In this document: positions 35,676-45,430 of the stretch, piece by piece
Position numbering within the stretch: position 1 is the stretch's first letter
How the letters are laid out: each line of letters begins with the position of its first letter
Origin: Virgibacillus sp. NKC19-3
GTDB lineage: Bacteria; Bacillota; Bacilli; Bacillales; Amphibacillaceae
Direction of reading: 5' to 3'
DNA length: 64,000 nucleotides
Assembly (NCBI RefSeq): GCF_019837165.1
Contig: NZ_JAGYHC010000001.1
Location: 3,472,001 to 3,536,000, forward strand
Translations under genes and position numbers: made by a program
The notes under the pieces: generated by a model
The model's database searches: none
The model's input: only the letters and a program-made list of their open reading frames with translations
What the model was told of the DNA's origin: nothing

Positions 35676-37313
35676 TTATCTTTTATCCAAAATTAACCAG
35701 TCAATCACTCTGTCCGAAGCTCTCCCATCTAAAAATTCAAAGTTCAGTTCCCTGAATTTCTTAACCTTTTCAAATTCATAATCCTCTTTTTCAAGAGCCG
35801 TAATTAATTCATCAAAATTTCTTGTGATTTTTCCCGGTACAAAAGATTCAAATTCATCGTAAAAATCTCGTGCCGATATATATTCTTCTAAATCAAAAGC
35901 ATAAAATATCATGGGAATATTTAATAATGAGCTTTCATAAATAGTTGATGAATAATCAGTTATCAAAACATCTGCTACAAAAAGAAGATCGTTAATTTCT
36001 CTGTAATCGGTAGCGTCTATAAGTACATCAGTAAATTCTGCTGGTATTTCCAATGCATTTTTAACCAAAAAGTGCATCTTGAATAAGATAATAGAATTGG
36101 TTTCTCTGCAATACTCAGCTAAAGCTTGAAAATTGATTTTTTGCATCGGATAATAGGCCGTTTTTGGTCCACCGCCTCTAAAAGTCGGTCCAAATACAAT
36201 TACTTTTTTTACATTTTTTATTTTAGGATAAGTACCAGTAACCTTTCTTTTGGTTTTTTCCTTATATTCTTCATCAAAAAATATATCAGTTTTCGGTATT
36301 CCAGTAGCGATTACTTTATTTTCATCTATTGCAAATGCTTCAGCGTAGTAAGGTATCACATGCTTTGAACTTGTAATCGCATTTGTATAAATTCTATGAT
36401 TTGTACTATCGATTTTAGGTGAAGCTGGTTTGCCAAGTCGACTATAGCCAAAGGTTTTAAAAGCTCCATTTGCATGCCAAAGTTGGATGACCTCTGTATC
36501 ATCATCAAAAATTAAATCATTTACCATAGGTTGGTAATCCTCTATGAAGATTTTATCAAATGATCCCAAAAAGAAAGGCAATTTAAACTTATCAAGAAAA
36601 TGGCTGCGGGACCATATGTTGGGCTTAAAAACTTTTTTTATAGTATATTCTTTATCTAGACCGCGTTCTATCATTCGATCATAAACAAATTTAAGATTTC
36701 CTCCAATTGAAGAACGAGATGCTGAGGTAAATAAGATCCTTTTGCCATTTTTTTTAACGTGGTTTTTGGCAAAAGTAAAGATACGCTCAAACAAACTAGT
36801 TCTGAAGTCAGCAAACTTTTTCTTAAAAGAAGTGCGCTTTCGTTTGTGTGAAGCTTTAGAATTGGGCGCTTGAAAAAACACATCTAGATATAGATTGTTA
36901 TCTTGATTCAACTCCGTATGTACTTTGTATACTCTTTTAGGTCCGCTTTTAAAGTCTTTGCTAAATCTTTTGGGAAAAGACTTTTCTTCATAAGCTAATA
37001 AGTTATTTGCTATTGTTACATTATGTTTTTCTTCAAGAGAATTCTCTACTATTACCCACCACTTCCCATCAGGGATACGATCTCCATTATAAAGAGTAGA
37101 GACATTAATAGAGGCTGAAAATAAATGATTATCCTGTGTATATTTCACAATTGGAATTATTCTCTGATCTACATTGTTTAACAAATAAAGTTTGTAACTC
37201 TCATTTATATCTCCGGAAATTAGTCCTTCTAGTTTCAAATTAATCCTTTCCCAATTCAGTTCATGGATTGTAACCGCGAAAGAGGGAGAAGGGGTATCCA
37301 TATAATTCTTCAT
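35676..37313 (-). CDS. TarL-like teichoic acid polyol-phosphate polymerase
   Basis: 545 residues: an N-terminal beta-rich domain (about 1-130, with LNWERINLKLEGLISGD) and a C-terminal catalytic domain with TSASRSSIGGNLKFVYDRM, VIQLWHANGAFKTFGYSRLG, ATGIPKTDIFF, VFGPTFRGGGPKTAYYP, LFKMHFLVKN and VLITDYSSTIYESSLLN. The two-domain design and length match TarL/TarK ribitol-phosphate polymerases of Staphylococcus, and tarI-tarJ start 440 bp away on the other strand, so ribitol phosphate is the likely substrate. First gene of a three-gene minus-strand group, behind a near-consensus promoter. The symbol tarL is not assigned because TarF and TarK are close relatives. Confidence 0.82.
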   Translation of the reverse strand: MKNYMDTPSPSFAVTIHELNWERINLKLEGLISGDINESYKLYLLNNVDQRIIPIVKYTQDNHLFSASINVSTLYNGDRIPDGKWWVIVENSLEEKHNVTIANNLLAYEEKSFPKRFSKDFKSGPKRVYKVHTELNQDNNLYLDVFFQAPNSKASHKRKRTSFKKKFADFRTSLFERIFTFAKNHVKKNGKRILFTSASRSSIGGNLKFVYDRMIERGLDKEYTIKKVFKPNIWSRSHFLDKFKLPFFLGSFDKIFIEDYQPMVNDLIFDDDTEVIQLWHANGAFKTFGYSRLGKPASPKIDSTNHRIYTNAITSSKHVIPYYAEAFAIDENKVIATGIPKTDIFFDEEYKEKTKRKVTGTYPKIKNVKKVIVFGPTFRGGGPKTAYYPMQKINFQALAEYCRETNSIILFKMHFLVKNALEIPAEFTDVLIDATDYREINDLLFVADVLITDYSSTIYESSLLNIPMIFYAFDLEEYISARDFYDEFESFVPGKITRNFDELITALEKEDYEFEKVKKFRELNFEFLDGRASDRVIDWLILDKR

Positions 37314-37372
37314 ATTATCAAATCACCTTAAGACAAAGATTGAAAAAATATAATCTTTAGTTATACAAAAGA

Positions 37373-37401
37373 ATTATATGCACAGTTTTTACGCAAGTCA
37401 A
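37373..37401 (-). promoter_or_regulatory. Sigma-A promoter for the minus-strand polyol-phosphate transferase group
   Basis: TTGACT (37401-37396) and TATAAT (37378-37373) on the minus strand with an ideal 17-bp spacer, 60 bp before the ATG at 37313. The 439-bp divergent gap otherwise holds no gene. Confidence 0.85.
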
Positions 37402-37680
37402 GTCTTTAGAGTTATCCACAATTTAAAAAATTTTCTACTATTAACTTATTTTTCAAAACAAACCAATGAAAAGCATAAAAATATGGATAATATAGTCTCA
37501 CATGATTCTACAATTTCTCAGCTAATTTTCAATTTTCGAGGCTGATTTTTTATGTTTTCGTTGCTAAAAGTGTTAAATTATTTTATGATTAATACGAATA
37601 AGGTCTAATTGACGTGCAAGATGAGAACACTCTGTCTTGGATAAACGTGCATTTTTCCATATTCTATCAATTATAAGTGT

Positions 37681-37722
37681 ATCTTACTACATCTTACTAC
37701 AATCGACAGGATATGTTATAGT
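37681..37722 (+). promoter_or_regulatory. Upstream region of tarI with a 10-bp tandem repeat
   Basis: The decamer atcttactac is directly repeated (37681-37690, 37691-37700) just upstream of a TATAGT -10 candidate (37717-37722). The -35 is poor, so activation by a regulator bound to the repeat is possible. This resembles response-regulator half-site pairs but matches no consensus exactly. Confidence 0.4.
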
Positions 37723-37752
37723 AATACATATTAAATGATGAGGTGAATAAAA

Positions 37753-38466
37753 TTGATTTACGCAGGTATTCTGGCAGGAGGAATAGGAAAACGTATGGGA
37801 AACGTGCCTATGCCTAAGCAGTTTTTACTGCTTAATGACAAGCCAATTATTGTTCATACGGTAGAAAAATTCGTTTTAAATAATAGCTTTGAAAAAATTA
37901 TTGTAGCTACTCCAAAGGAATGGATGAATCATACCAGTGACATCTTAAAGAAATATCAGCTGGATCTTCCTAAAATTAAGGTTGTTGAAGGCGGTAACGA
38001 ACGTAATGAAACGATTATGAACATTATTCACTTTATTGAAGAAGACCATTCCCTTCATGAAGAAGACATTTTGGTGACTCATGATGCAGTGCGCCCGTTT
38101 TTGACACATCGTATTATTCAGGACAATATTGATCAGGGACTTCAAAACACTGCGGTTGATACGGTAATCGAAGCAACAGATACTATTGTGGAATCAACTG
38201 ACCATGATTCTATTTCCTCGATTCCTAAACGTGATCACATGTATCAAGGGCAAACTCCGCAGACATTCAATATAAAAAAAATAAAAGAAGCATATAATCT
38301 GTTAACTGAGAATGAAAAAGAGATTTTGACAGATGCTTGTAAGATCTTCTCGATTAAAGGTGAAAAAGTAAAATTAGTTTTTGGTGAAATATTCAATGTG
38401 AAAGTCACCACTCCGTATGATTTAAATGTTGCTAATGCCATCATTAAGGGGAGCTTAGATCAATGA
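37753..38466 (+). CDS. tarI: Ribitol-5-phosphate cytidylyltransferase TarI
   Basis: 237 residues of the IspD/TarI nucleotidyltransferase family: [21 protein letters not shown] (CTP-binding loop), [20 protein letters not shown] and the C-terminal [14 protein letters not shown]. It makes CDP-ribitol from ribitol-5-phosphate and CTP. IspD would be alternative, but the overlap with tarJ (ATGA) identifies TarI. TTG start 7 nt after gatgaggtg. Confidence 0.93.
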   Translation: MIYAGILAGGIGKRMGNVPMPKQFLLLNDKPIIVHTVEKFVLNNSFEKIIVATPKEWMNHTSDILKKYQLDLPKIKVVEGGNERNETIMNIIHFIEEDHSLHEEDILVTHDAVRPFLTHRIIQDNIDQGLQNTAVDTVIEATDTIVESTDHDSISSIPKRDHMYQGQTPQTFNIKKIKEAYNLLTENEKEILTDACKIFSIKGEKVKLVFGEIFNVKVTTPYDLNVANAIIKGSLDQ

Positions 38467-39488
38467 TTAATCCAGTATATCGGCTTGTTTCGCCAAGACA
38501 ATTCGAAATTACGTACAAGGACAGTTCGATTATATCCGACGATGTGGTTATCAGACCGACCCACCTTTCTATTTGCGCAGCTGACCAGCGTTATTATACC
38601 GGATCTCGCGGGAAAGAAGCCATGAAAAAGAAGCTACCGATGGCTTTAATTCATGAAGCCGTTGGTGAAGTTGTTTTTGATGCTCAAGGTGAAATGCCAG
38701 TTGGTACGAAGGTAGTTATGGTTCCTAATGAACCAAGGGTCTCTGATGCGATAATTGCGGAAAATTACCTACGATCAAGCAAATTTAGGTCAAGCGGATA
38801 CGATGGGTTTATGCAAGACTATGTATTCTTGAAGCGTAACCGTCTGATTGAGTTACCGGAAAGTATTGACTTAAATGTTGCTGCTTTTACAGAATTAGTT
38901 ACTATTGCTGTGCATTCTTTAAGCCGCTTTGAGACAAAAGCTCATAATCGTCGAGAAACATTTGGTGTTTGGGGCGACGGAAACCTAGGGTATATCTCTT
39001 GTCTTATTCTAAAATATCTTTATCCAAACAGTAAAGTTATTATCTTCGGGAAAACGGATTACAAATTGAATCATTTTTCTTTTGTGGATGATACCGTGAA
39101 AATTGATGAAATCCCGGAAGATTTGACTATCGATCACGCGGTTGAATGCGCAGGTGGTAAAGGCAGTCAATATGCAATTGATCAAATGATTGATCATGTT
39201 AATCCTGAAGGAGCCATTTGTCTTTTGGGAGTTAGTGAATATCCGATTGAGATAAATACAAGAATGGTGTTGGAAAAAGGGCTCACTATTTTGGGAAGTA
39301 GCCGAAGTGGCAGTAGTGATTTTCAGCGTACAATTGATCTTTATAAAGAGCACCCAGATATTGTCAACTATTTGAGCATGTTGATCGGTGCCGTGCATGA
39401 TGTGAAGACGATCAAAGATGTGACACAGGCATTTGAGAGTGATTTGTCAAGCTCCTGGGGTAAAACTGTCATGAGATGGATCATTTAA
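38463..39488 (+). CDS. tarJ: Ribulose-5-phosphate reductase TarJ
   Basis: 341 residues, zinc-type medium-chain dehydrogenase reducing D-ribulose-5-phosphate to ribitol-5-phosphate with NADPH, upstream of TarI in the CDP-ribitol pathway. Visible: [18 protein letters not shown] (catalytic Cys region), [11 protein letters not shown], the nucleotide-binding stretch [20 protein letters not shown], and [10 protein letters not shown]. Overlaps tarI by 4 nt and is followed within 2 nt by a polyol-phosphate transferase, so all three are one translational unit. Confidence 0.93.
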   Translation: MINPVYRLVSPRQFEITYKDSSIISDDVVIRPTHLSICAADQRYYTGSRGKEAMKKKLPMALIHEAVGEVVFDAQGEMPVGTKVVMVPNEPRVSDAIIAENYLRSSKFRSSGYDGFMQDYVFLKRNRLIELPESIDLNVAAFTELVTIAVHSLSRFETKAHNRRETFGVWGDGNLGYISCLILKYLYPNSKVIIFGKTDYKLNHFSFVDDTVKIDEIPEDLTIDHAVECAGGKGSQYAIDQMIDHVNPEGAICLLGVSEYPIEINTRMVLEKGLTILGSSRSGSSDFQRTIDLYKEHPDIVNYLSMLIGAVHDVKTIKDVTQAFESDLSSSWGKTVMRWII

Positions 39489-39489
39489 G

Positions 39490-40641
39490 ATGGACGTTGT
39501 ACGAAATGTGAAGTTGAATTATTTTAAATGGTATAAAGCACTGTTTAGAATGGTCTTTCGCCTTTCATCATTCTTTAGAAAACAGGACAAGCATAAAGTT
39601 ATAATTTCGTTATATCGGTCTAAAGAATTGGAAGGTAATTTAAAGTTTGTTTCAGATGAATTAACAAAACAAATGCCAGACGCTAAGATTCATCTTATTT
39701 CTGCGGAAAATAAGATGAATCTTAGGTTACTGAAAGAGGCGATCTCCCTCTCCAATGCAAGCTACTTAATTTTGGATGACTATTACTTACCAGTTTACCT
39801 AGCTTATCCCAAGATGAACTTGAAAGTAATACAACTCTGGCATGCAGCGGGAGCATTCAAAAAATTCGGCTATAGCGCAGTTGGCACAAAGTTTGGTGCT
39901 GATTCCCGTTATCTGAAAATTGTTCCCGTACATTCTAATTATACACATGTGTATGTATCATCGACAAAAGTAGTCCCATATTATGCAGAGGCATTTCATA
40001 TGCATGTAAAAAATATTATACCAATTGGAGTGCCACGAACAGATTTGTTTCAACAAGAGGAAAAGTGTGCCTCTATTGTAGCTTCTATATATCAAGATTT
40101 TCCCATGCTAAAAGACAAAATTGTAAACATTTTAATTGCACCCACTTATCGAGCAAAGGGCCCTCAGGGTGAGTCTGCAATCAATACAATTGAGCTTATA
40201 ATCAAAGTTGCCGCGAGTATTGACTGTAATAAAAGGATTATTTTTAAACCACATCCATATATGAATTCTAATGAATTAGATGTATTACGGGAATACAACA
40301 ATGTTGTGTTAGCATCAATATATTCCATCAACGAGTGGATGCTACTGGCAGATGCTTTTATTACGGATTATTCTTCTTCAGTGTTTGAATTTGCCTTATT
40401 AAAAAAGCCTATTGCTCACTTTATTCCCGATATAAAACAATACAAAGAAAACCGAGGCTTCTACCAAGATATAGAGGATATTTCCGATGGCGTCCAGCTA
40501 TTCGATGTCAAACAAGTAGTGAAGTGGATAAATGAAAGGGAGAGGAACGAGTCATTTGATACTTCTCGAATGGTGCATTACAATTTTGACAGTATTGATC
40601 ATGTATCTGCAAAAGTCGTTCACCATTTCCTTAATAATTAA
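39490..40641 (+). CDS. CDP-glycerol/CDP-ribitol phosphotransferase family protein (TarB/TarF/TarK group)
   Basis: 383 residues with SLYRSKELEGNLKFVSDEL, VIQLWHAAGAFKKFGYSAVGTKFG, IPIGVPRTDLF, ILIAPTYRAKGP, IFKPHPYMNS and AFITDYSSSVFEFALLKKPIAHF. Peripheral membrane GT-B enzyme of wall teichoic acid assembly. It is fused by position to tarI-tarJ, as in Staphylococcus and Bacillus subtilis W23 tar loci, so it probably acts on the CDP-ribitol made by them or primes the chain. No strong ribosome site, suggesting translation coupled to tarJ. Confidence 0.87.
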   Translation: MDVVRNVKLNYFKWYKALFRMVFRLSSFFRKQDKHKVIISLYRSKELEGNLKFVSDELTKQMPDAKIHLISAENKMNLRLLKEAISLSNASYLILDDYYLPVYLAYPKMNLKVIQLWHAAGAFKKFGYSAVGTKFGADSRYLKIVPVHSNYTHVYVSSTKVVPYYAEAFHMHVKNIIPIGVPRTDLFQQEEKCASIVASIYQDFPMLKDKIVNILIAPTYRAKGPQGESAINTIELIIKVAASIDCNKRIIFKPHPYMNSNELDVLREYNNVVLASIYSINEWMLLADAFITDYSSSVFEFALLKKPIAHFIPDIKQYKENRGFYQDIEDISDGVQLFDVKQVVKWINERERNESFDTSRMVHYNFDSIDHVSAKVVHHFLNN

Positions 40642-40932
40642 TAGGGAAATGGTATATCGATTATTACACAAGACAATATATACCTGATACCTTTATGTAA
40701 AATATTGAAATATACACCTAAGAGATGGTAATTACTATTTAAAAAAATTGACTTGGTTAGAGTTGTTTAATCTAGCTAGTTGCATCGTGATAATATAAAT
40801 GAAGGTGAAAGCCTTCTTTTTATTGTTTTTTATCATTGTTATTTGTATAATTTGTTAAGTGTTATAAGCATAATAATTTTAGATAAGCTGAAATGTAACT
40901 CGGTACAGTTTTCAAGTCTGAGAGGATATATC

Positions 40933-41757
40933 ATGAAATCTGCAATAACAGTTTTAAAAGAACAATTTAAATACTTTTATTTAATAAGACGTCTATCGTT
41001 GTATGAATTAAAAAGCAGAAACCGTAGCAATTATTTAGGCATGGTTTGGGAATTCCTCAATCCATCCTTCCAATTATTAATTTATTGGTTTGTATTTGGT
41101 ACAATAAGACATCGGGATCCAGTTGAAGTAGGCGGAGAAGACATAACGTTCTTTTTCTGGTTAATAGCAGCTTTTTTTCTATGGACCTTCTTTTATAAAT
41201 CAACGATTGAAGGGTCCAAGTCGATCTATACGAAGTTACGCATGTTAACAAAAATGAATTTCCCGATGAGTGTTATTCCGAGTTATACTATTTTTTCACA
41301 ATTCTATGTACATCTGATTATGTTGTTAATTACAATTGTGATCTTGCAGTTTAACGGGTTTTATGTGAATATCTATTATTTACAATTGATCTATTATATA
41401 TTTGGTGCACTTTGTTTATTTTTTGCCATTTCACTTATCACATCAACACTATCCACTATCATAAGGGATATACATATGCTGATAAACTCAACATTGCGTA
41501 TGTTCCTCTATGTTTCTGGTGTGTTGTGGCCACTAACGATTTTAACAGATCAATTTCCTAACATCATGAAAATGTTAAAGCTAAATCCATTGCTATACTT
41601 GATAGAAGGATATCGATCATCGTTTTTCGGTACAGAGTGGTACTTTATCGAGCATTGGCAATACACTCTTTATTTCTGGGGATTAGTCATTGTTCTGTTC
41701 CTTTTCGGTTCCGTACTGCACGTAAAATTCCGCAGACACTTTATTGATTATTTGTAA
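40933..41757 (+). CDS. tagG: Teichoic acid ABC exporter permease TagG
   Basis: 274 residues, six hydrophobic segments, ABC-2 type polysaccharide exporter: YELKSRNRSNYLGMVWEFLNPSFQLLIYW, FFWLIAAFFLWTFF and NPLLYLIEGYRSSFFG. With TagH it flips lipid-linked teichoic acid across the membrane. The frame is open from 40780, but the first 51 residues are unlike the family; ATG 40933 behind gagaggat matches TagG starts and length. Seven nucleotides separate it from tagH. The 290 bp before it contain no gene. Confidence 0.93.
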   Translation: MKSAITVLKEQFKYFYLIRRLSLYELKSRNRSNYLGMVWEFLNPSFQLLIYWFVFGTIRHRDPVEVGGEDITFFFWLIAAFFLWTFFYKSTIEGSKSIYTKLRMLTKMNFPMSVIPSYTIFSQFYVHLIMLLITIVILQFNGFYVNIYYLQLIYYIFGALCLFFAISLITSTLSTIIRDIHMLINSTLRMFLYVSGVLWPLTILTDQFPNIMKMLKLNPLLYLIEGYRSSFFGTEWYFIEHWQYTLYFWGLVIVLFLFGSVLHVKFRRHFIDYL

Positions 41758-41766
41758 GGGTTCGTG

Positions 41767-43062
41767 ATGATAATGAAAAAAGCAATAATTGCCAAACATA
41801 TTACAAAAAAGTATAAGCTATATCAGGGTAATAAAGAACGTTTATTAGATTTGGTTACGCCAAAGAGTTATGGAGAAGCCTTTTACGCATTGACAGATGT
41901 CAACTTTGAAGCTGAAAAGGGAGATATTATTGGCTTTGTAGGAATAAATGGGTCTGGAAAATCTACATTATCCAATATTATTGCAGGCATTGTTCCTGAA
42001 ACATCAGGATCCGTTAAATTGAATGGAGAAGCATCTTTGATTGCAGTTTCGGCCGGATTAAAGAATGATTTAACTGGAAGAGATAATATTGAATTAAAAT
42101 GTCTAATGTTAGGTTTTAATAAAGCTGAGATAAAAGAATTGGAACCGGCGATCATCGAATTTTCGGAATTAGGTCAGTTTATAGATCAACCTGTTAAATC
42201 ATATTCCAGTGGAATGAAATCTCGACTCGGCTTTGCGATCTCGGTGAATGTAGACCCAAATATTTTGATTATCGATGAAGCTTTATCTGTAGGAGATAAA
42301 GCATTTGCTGAAAAAAGTCTTAATAAAATGAAGGAATTCAAGAGCCAAGGAAAAACCATGATATTTGTTAGCCATTCTATTAAGCAAATGAAGGAGTTTT
42401 GTGAAAAAATTCTATGGCTGGAATTTGGAAAAGTAAAGGAATACGGAGCCGTTGAGGATGTTCTACCAAAGTATGAAGCGTTTTTAAAACGGTGGAAACA
42501 AATGACGAAAAAAGAAAGAGAATTATACAGAGATGGAGCTTTTGATGATCAACCTGTTATAGAAGAAGACCTCTCCATTGATTATGAAAATAAATACACG
42601 GAAAAAGTTGAAAGTCGGCTAGGACGTATTAACTCAGAGGAGGAAGTCTATATTTTCTCACGGCCGAACAATGCGAACGATAAAAAAGCTGCAAAGCGAT
42701 ATAAGCACTATGTTTATTATATTAAGCGTAAAGCTGTTTACAATAATGAATTGTTTTATTTGTTAAGTGAATTACCAAGTGCTGAAAACGGTGTTATTGG
42801 TTGGATAGAGGCAGCGAACGTGAAAAGTTTTAAAAACACGGTTATCGACCAAGATCCTAAAACATTTTATCTAACCGGAGATGGGATGGCCTTTAATCGA
42901 CCTTGGGGAGCAAAAAAGAACTGCATTTACAAAGATCTATCCCCTTTTAGAGACTGGCAGTTCAAAGTAGATAGGACAGAAACCGTCGGTAAAGCTACTT
43001 GGTATCATGGAAAGCTAGATGATGAGCAGGTATGGGTGCGGCGAAAGTTTGTAAAAGAATGA
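41767..43062 (+). CDS. tagH: Teichoic acid ABC exporter ATPase TagH
   Basis: 431 residues. The ATPase domain (1-245) has Walker A GINGSGKST, signature SYSSGMKSRLGFA, Walker B ILIIDEALSVGD and H-loop FVSHS. A C-terminal extension (about 285-431) holds SH3-like units (VYIFSRPNN, VYYIKRKAVYNNELFYLLSE, GWIEAANVKSF), as known for TagH proteins, which are longer than ordinary ATPases; whether it is cytoplasmic or exposed here is not clear. Aaggg lies 6 nt before ATG 41767; GTG 41764 and ATG 41773 are alternatives. Confidence 0.93.
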   Translation: MIMKKAIIAKHITKKYKLYQGNKERLLDLVTPKSYGEAFYALTDVNFEAEKGDIIGFVGINGSGKSTLSNIIAGIVPETSGSVKLNGEASLIAVSAGLKNDLTGRDNIELKCLMLGFNKAEIKELEPAIIEFSELGQFIDQPVKSYSSGMKSRLGFAISVNVDPNILIIDEALSVGDKAFAEKSLNKMKEFKSQGKTMIFVSHSIKQMKEFCEKILWLEFGKVKEYGAVEDVLPKYEAFLKRWKQMTKKERELYRDGAFDDQPVIEEDLSIDYENKYTEKVESRLGRINSEEEVYIFSRPNNANDKKAAKRYKHYVYYIKRKAVYNNELFYLLSELPSAENGVIGWIEAANVKSFKNTVIDQDPKTFYLTGDGMAFNRPWGAKKNCIYKDLSPFRDWQFKVDRTETVGKATWYHGKLDDEQVWVRRKFVKE

Positions 43063-43719
43063 AAATATAAAAGTATTACAGGATAAGAATGAGGTATCTA
43101 AAGTAATTTCCTGAAGAACTATTAAAAGTCTTTACGTCGCCCTACAGGTTCTTGACAAATAGTCTTTTTTATTTATCAACTGCAAAAAAGTAAAAAGAAA
43201 GGGTTTATGTATATATATTTGTTTTAAGCCAATAATATAGGTAGTTACTTACTTTTTTCCTTTTATTGTGCCATAACTTGAATCTTTAGATTAATCTTAT
43301 TTCGTCTACCCTAATTCTTCTCTTAACTTGCTACTTGGAAAAATTTGAAATGGCTGGCTCCGTTTAACTTATGTCCCTGTTTATTGAGCAATTTACAAGC
43401 AGCGAGAGTGAGCGGTGGTTAGCCAGATTATTCCATATTTAATTATTAGATGCTGCTACTTATCGTTTCTCTCTTTTTTATTCTTTTAATGCCTCTATAT
43501 ATGTCACCCGATTTACTCTCTACATAACTATAAATAATCCCTATTATTGATAAAGAATTTGTTTTCAGTATTGATGTACGCAAATAACCTTAAGCCTAAG
43601 AGAGAAATACAGTTTCTACATTTTCTTTCAATATCCAACCTTTTTTTACAAAAAATTCATTTTTAAAATACATGTTTCTATTCTTCAAGTTTTATAGTAT
43701 AATAAAGATGTAGATTTTT
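43063..43719. other. Long AT-rich intergenic region before tagD
   Basis: No convincing gene or strong terminator was found. A second possible -10 (TATAAT, 43698-43703) stands upstream of the regulatory repeats that precede tagD. The length is unusual for this dense locus and could reflect a lost gene. Confidence 0.5.
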
Positions 43720-43758
43720 TGTTAAGTGTTTGTTAAACAAATGTAAAGCATATATAGT
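43720..43758 (+). promoter_or_regulatory. tagD promoter with three WalR-type half-sites
   Basis: TGTTAA (43720-43725), TGTTAA (43731-43736) and TGTAAA (43742-43747) are separated by exactly 5 nt each, fitting the WalR (YycF) consensus TGTWAH-N5-TGTWAH. They overlap a promoter with TTGTTA (43730-43735), 17-bp spacer and TATAGT (43753-43758). Bacillus subtilis tagAB and tagDEF are reported WalRK targets, so the same control is expected here. Confidence 0.75.
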
Positions 43759-43799
43759 AATATTAGGATACAGGAATTAAATGACGGAGGTTTTTCAAG

Positions 43800-44204
43800 A
43801 TGAAAAAAGTAATCACCTACGGAACATTCGATTTACTTCATACTGGTCATATTAATATACTACGCCGTGCTAAGCAATGTGGAGATTATTTGATTGTCGC
43901 TATTTCAGCAGATGAATTTAATGCCATTAAAGGTAAGGAAGCATATTATTCATTTGAACAGCGTAAGGCAATACTTGAAGCGATTCGTTATGTGGATGAA
44001 GTAATTCCGGAGTATACGTGGGAACAAAAGAAAGATGATGTAGAAAAGCATGACGTTGATGTTTTTGTAATGGGAGATGACTGGGAAGGTGAGTTCGATT
44101 TCCTAAAAGATCAATGCGAAGTTGTTTATTTACCTCGGACAGTCGGTATCTCAACTACAAAAATTAAAACAGACTTAAACCTGAATAAGGCTAATAATGG
44201 CTAG
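43800..44204 (+). CDS. tagD: Glycerol-3-phosphate cytidylyltransferase TagD
   Basis: 134 residues, full length. The cytidylyltransferase motifs are complete: VITYGTFDLLHTGHINILRRA (HxGH), GDYLIVAISADEFN, YSFEQRKAILEAIRYVDEV, FVMGDDWEGEFDFL, and RTxxISTTKIK. It makes CDP-glycerol for linkage-unit priming and glycerol-phosphate chains. ATG after ggagg at 8 nt. Overlaps tagB by 8 nt. Confidence 0.96.
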   Translation: MKKVITYGTFDLLHTGHINILRRAKQCGDYLIVAISADEFNAIKGKEAYYSFEQRKAILEAIRYVDEVIPEYTWEQKKDDVEKHDVDVFVMGDDWEGEFDFLKDQCEVVYLPRTVGISTTKIKTDLNLNKANNG

Positions 44205-45384
44205 AGAAGTCATCGTTTCTGTGTATCTTTTTGTTTTCCGTATACTCTTTAGTTCATTCAAACTATTTCCTCAAAAGGAGAAAACAGTCGGTGTTGCTTC
44301 ATTTGGGGATAATATTTTTTATGCAACCCGTTCTTTGCGAAATATATCCAATGAAGAAATTGTTATTTTGAAAGATAAATCTTGTCGATATGACTTTGAT
44401 GAATCAATTAGTGATGTAGTCATGTTTGACCTGAAGCATCCCATTGATTATTTGAAATCTATTTATCACTTAGCTACAGCTAGCAATGTTTTGGTAGATA
44501 CCTATTATGGTTTTTTAGCTGCCGTGAACTTTAGACATGGGACAACTTGTATTCAGCTTTGGCATGCGGCTGGAGCGATTAAACAGTTTGGCCTGTTGGA
44601 TCCATCGAATGAACATCGCAATGAAAAGGCAATCGACCGTTTTAAACAAGTGTATCGTCGTTTTGATTATACCGTCGTTGGCTCTGAAGCAATGGCGAAT
44701 ACGTTTAACAAAAGCTTTGGATTGACGAATGATCGGATTTTACGAACAGGAATACCGCGTACAGATATCTTAATAAACAATAAAGAAAAACAGCGGATCT
44801 ACCAGGAGTTGAAACGGAGCTTTCCAATCATTGCGCGTAAAAAAGTACTATTATATGCACCAACGTATCGTAATGAAGAACTCTCTGCATACCAACTAAA
44901 TCTGGATATTGAAAAGCTCTATCATGAGCTTTCCGAGGAATATGTATTATTTATCAAACTCCACCCTGCTATTTCCAATAAACTTAGAGAATTTTACAGT
45001 GATTTTATATATGATGTATCCGATTTTGATGACACCAATGATTTATTGTTAATTTCGGACTTATTGATCACCGATTATTCATCGATTCCATTTGAATATG
45101 CATTGCTTCGTAAACCAATGATATTCTATGCTTATGATATGGATGAATATAAAGTGACGAGTGGACTGATAGAAGATTACGAGAATCAGATGCCCGGTCC
45201 TGTTGTTACTTCTACTGATGCGATCATACAAGTGATTAAAGAAGACGATTTCGATCGCAATCAGATAAATGCATTTGCAGCAGAATGGAATGAATATTCT
45301 GATGGCAATTCCAGTATAAGATTAGCTCGATTTCTAACAGGTACAGAAGAAGAGGAAAAAGAAAGAGAAGAAGCCCTTATTTAA
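44197..45384 (+). CDS. tagB: Teichoic acid glycerol-phosphate primase TagB
   Basis: 395 residues. Hydrophobic N-terminus (VSVYLFVFRILFSSFKLF) for membrane contact, then FGDNIFYATRSLR, TTCIQLWHAAGAIKQFGLLDPSNEHRN, TGIPRTDILI, LLYAPTYRNEE, FIKLHPAISN and LLITDYSSIPFEYALLRKP. The acceptor-site wording LWHAAGAIKQFG followed by long RFKQVYRRFDY is that of TagB rather than TagF. It adds the first glycerol phosphate to the GlcNAc-ManNAc lipid. Coupled to tagD by overlap, so CDP-glycerol supply and use are one operon. Acidic C-terminal tail. Confidence 0.85.
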   Translation: MAREVIVSVYLFVFRILFSSFKLFPQKEKTVGVASFGDNIFYATRSLRNISNEEIVILKDKSCRYDFDESISDVVMFDLKHPIDYLKSIYHLATASNVLVDTYYGFLAAVNFRHGTTCIQLWHAAGAIKQFGLLDPSNEHRNEKAIDRFKQVYRRFDYTVVGSEAMANTFNKSFGLTNDRILRTGIPRTDILINNKEKQRIYQELKRSFPIIARKKVLLYAPTYRNEELSAYQLNLDIEKLYHELSEEYVLFIKLHPAISNKLREFYSDFIYDVSDFDDTNDLLLISDLLITDYSSIPFEYALLRKPMIFYAYDMDEYKVTSGLIEDYENQMPGPVVTSTDAIIQVIKEDDFDRNQINAFAAEWNEYSDGNSSIRLARFLTGTEEEEKEREEALI

Positions 45385-45385
45385 A

Positions 45386-45430
45386 GCGCCCTTTTTTGAA
45401 AGATAATACTTTCTAAAAAGGGTATTTTTC
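45386..45430 (+). terminator. Terminator of the tagD-tagB operon
   Basis: cccttttttgaaag / ctttctaaaaaggg pair with one bulge around ataata, followed by tatttttc, directly after the stop. Confidence 0.8.

Noticed and set aside
40780-40932. N-terminal 51-residue extension of TagG
   Set aside because: No ribosome site and sequence foreign to the family; ATG 40933 has a good site and family-like start.
43690-43703. TATAAT upstream of the WalR sites as the main tagD promoter
   Set aside because: No matching -35 at the right distance; the TTGTTA/TATAGT pair that overlaps the half-sites fits better.
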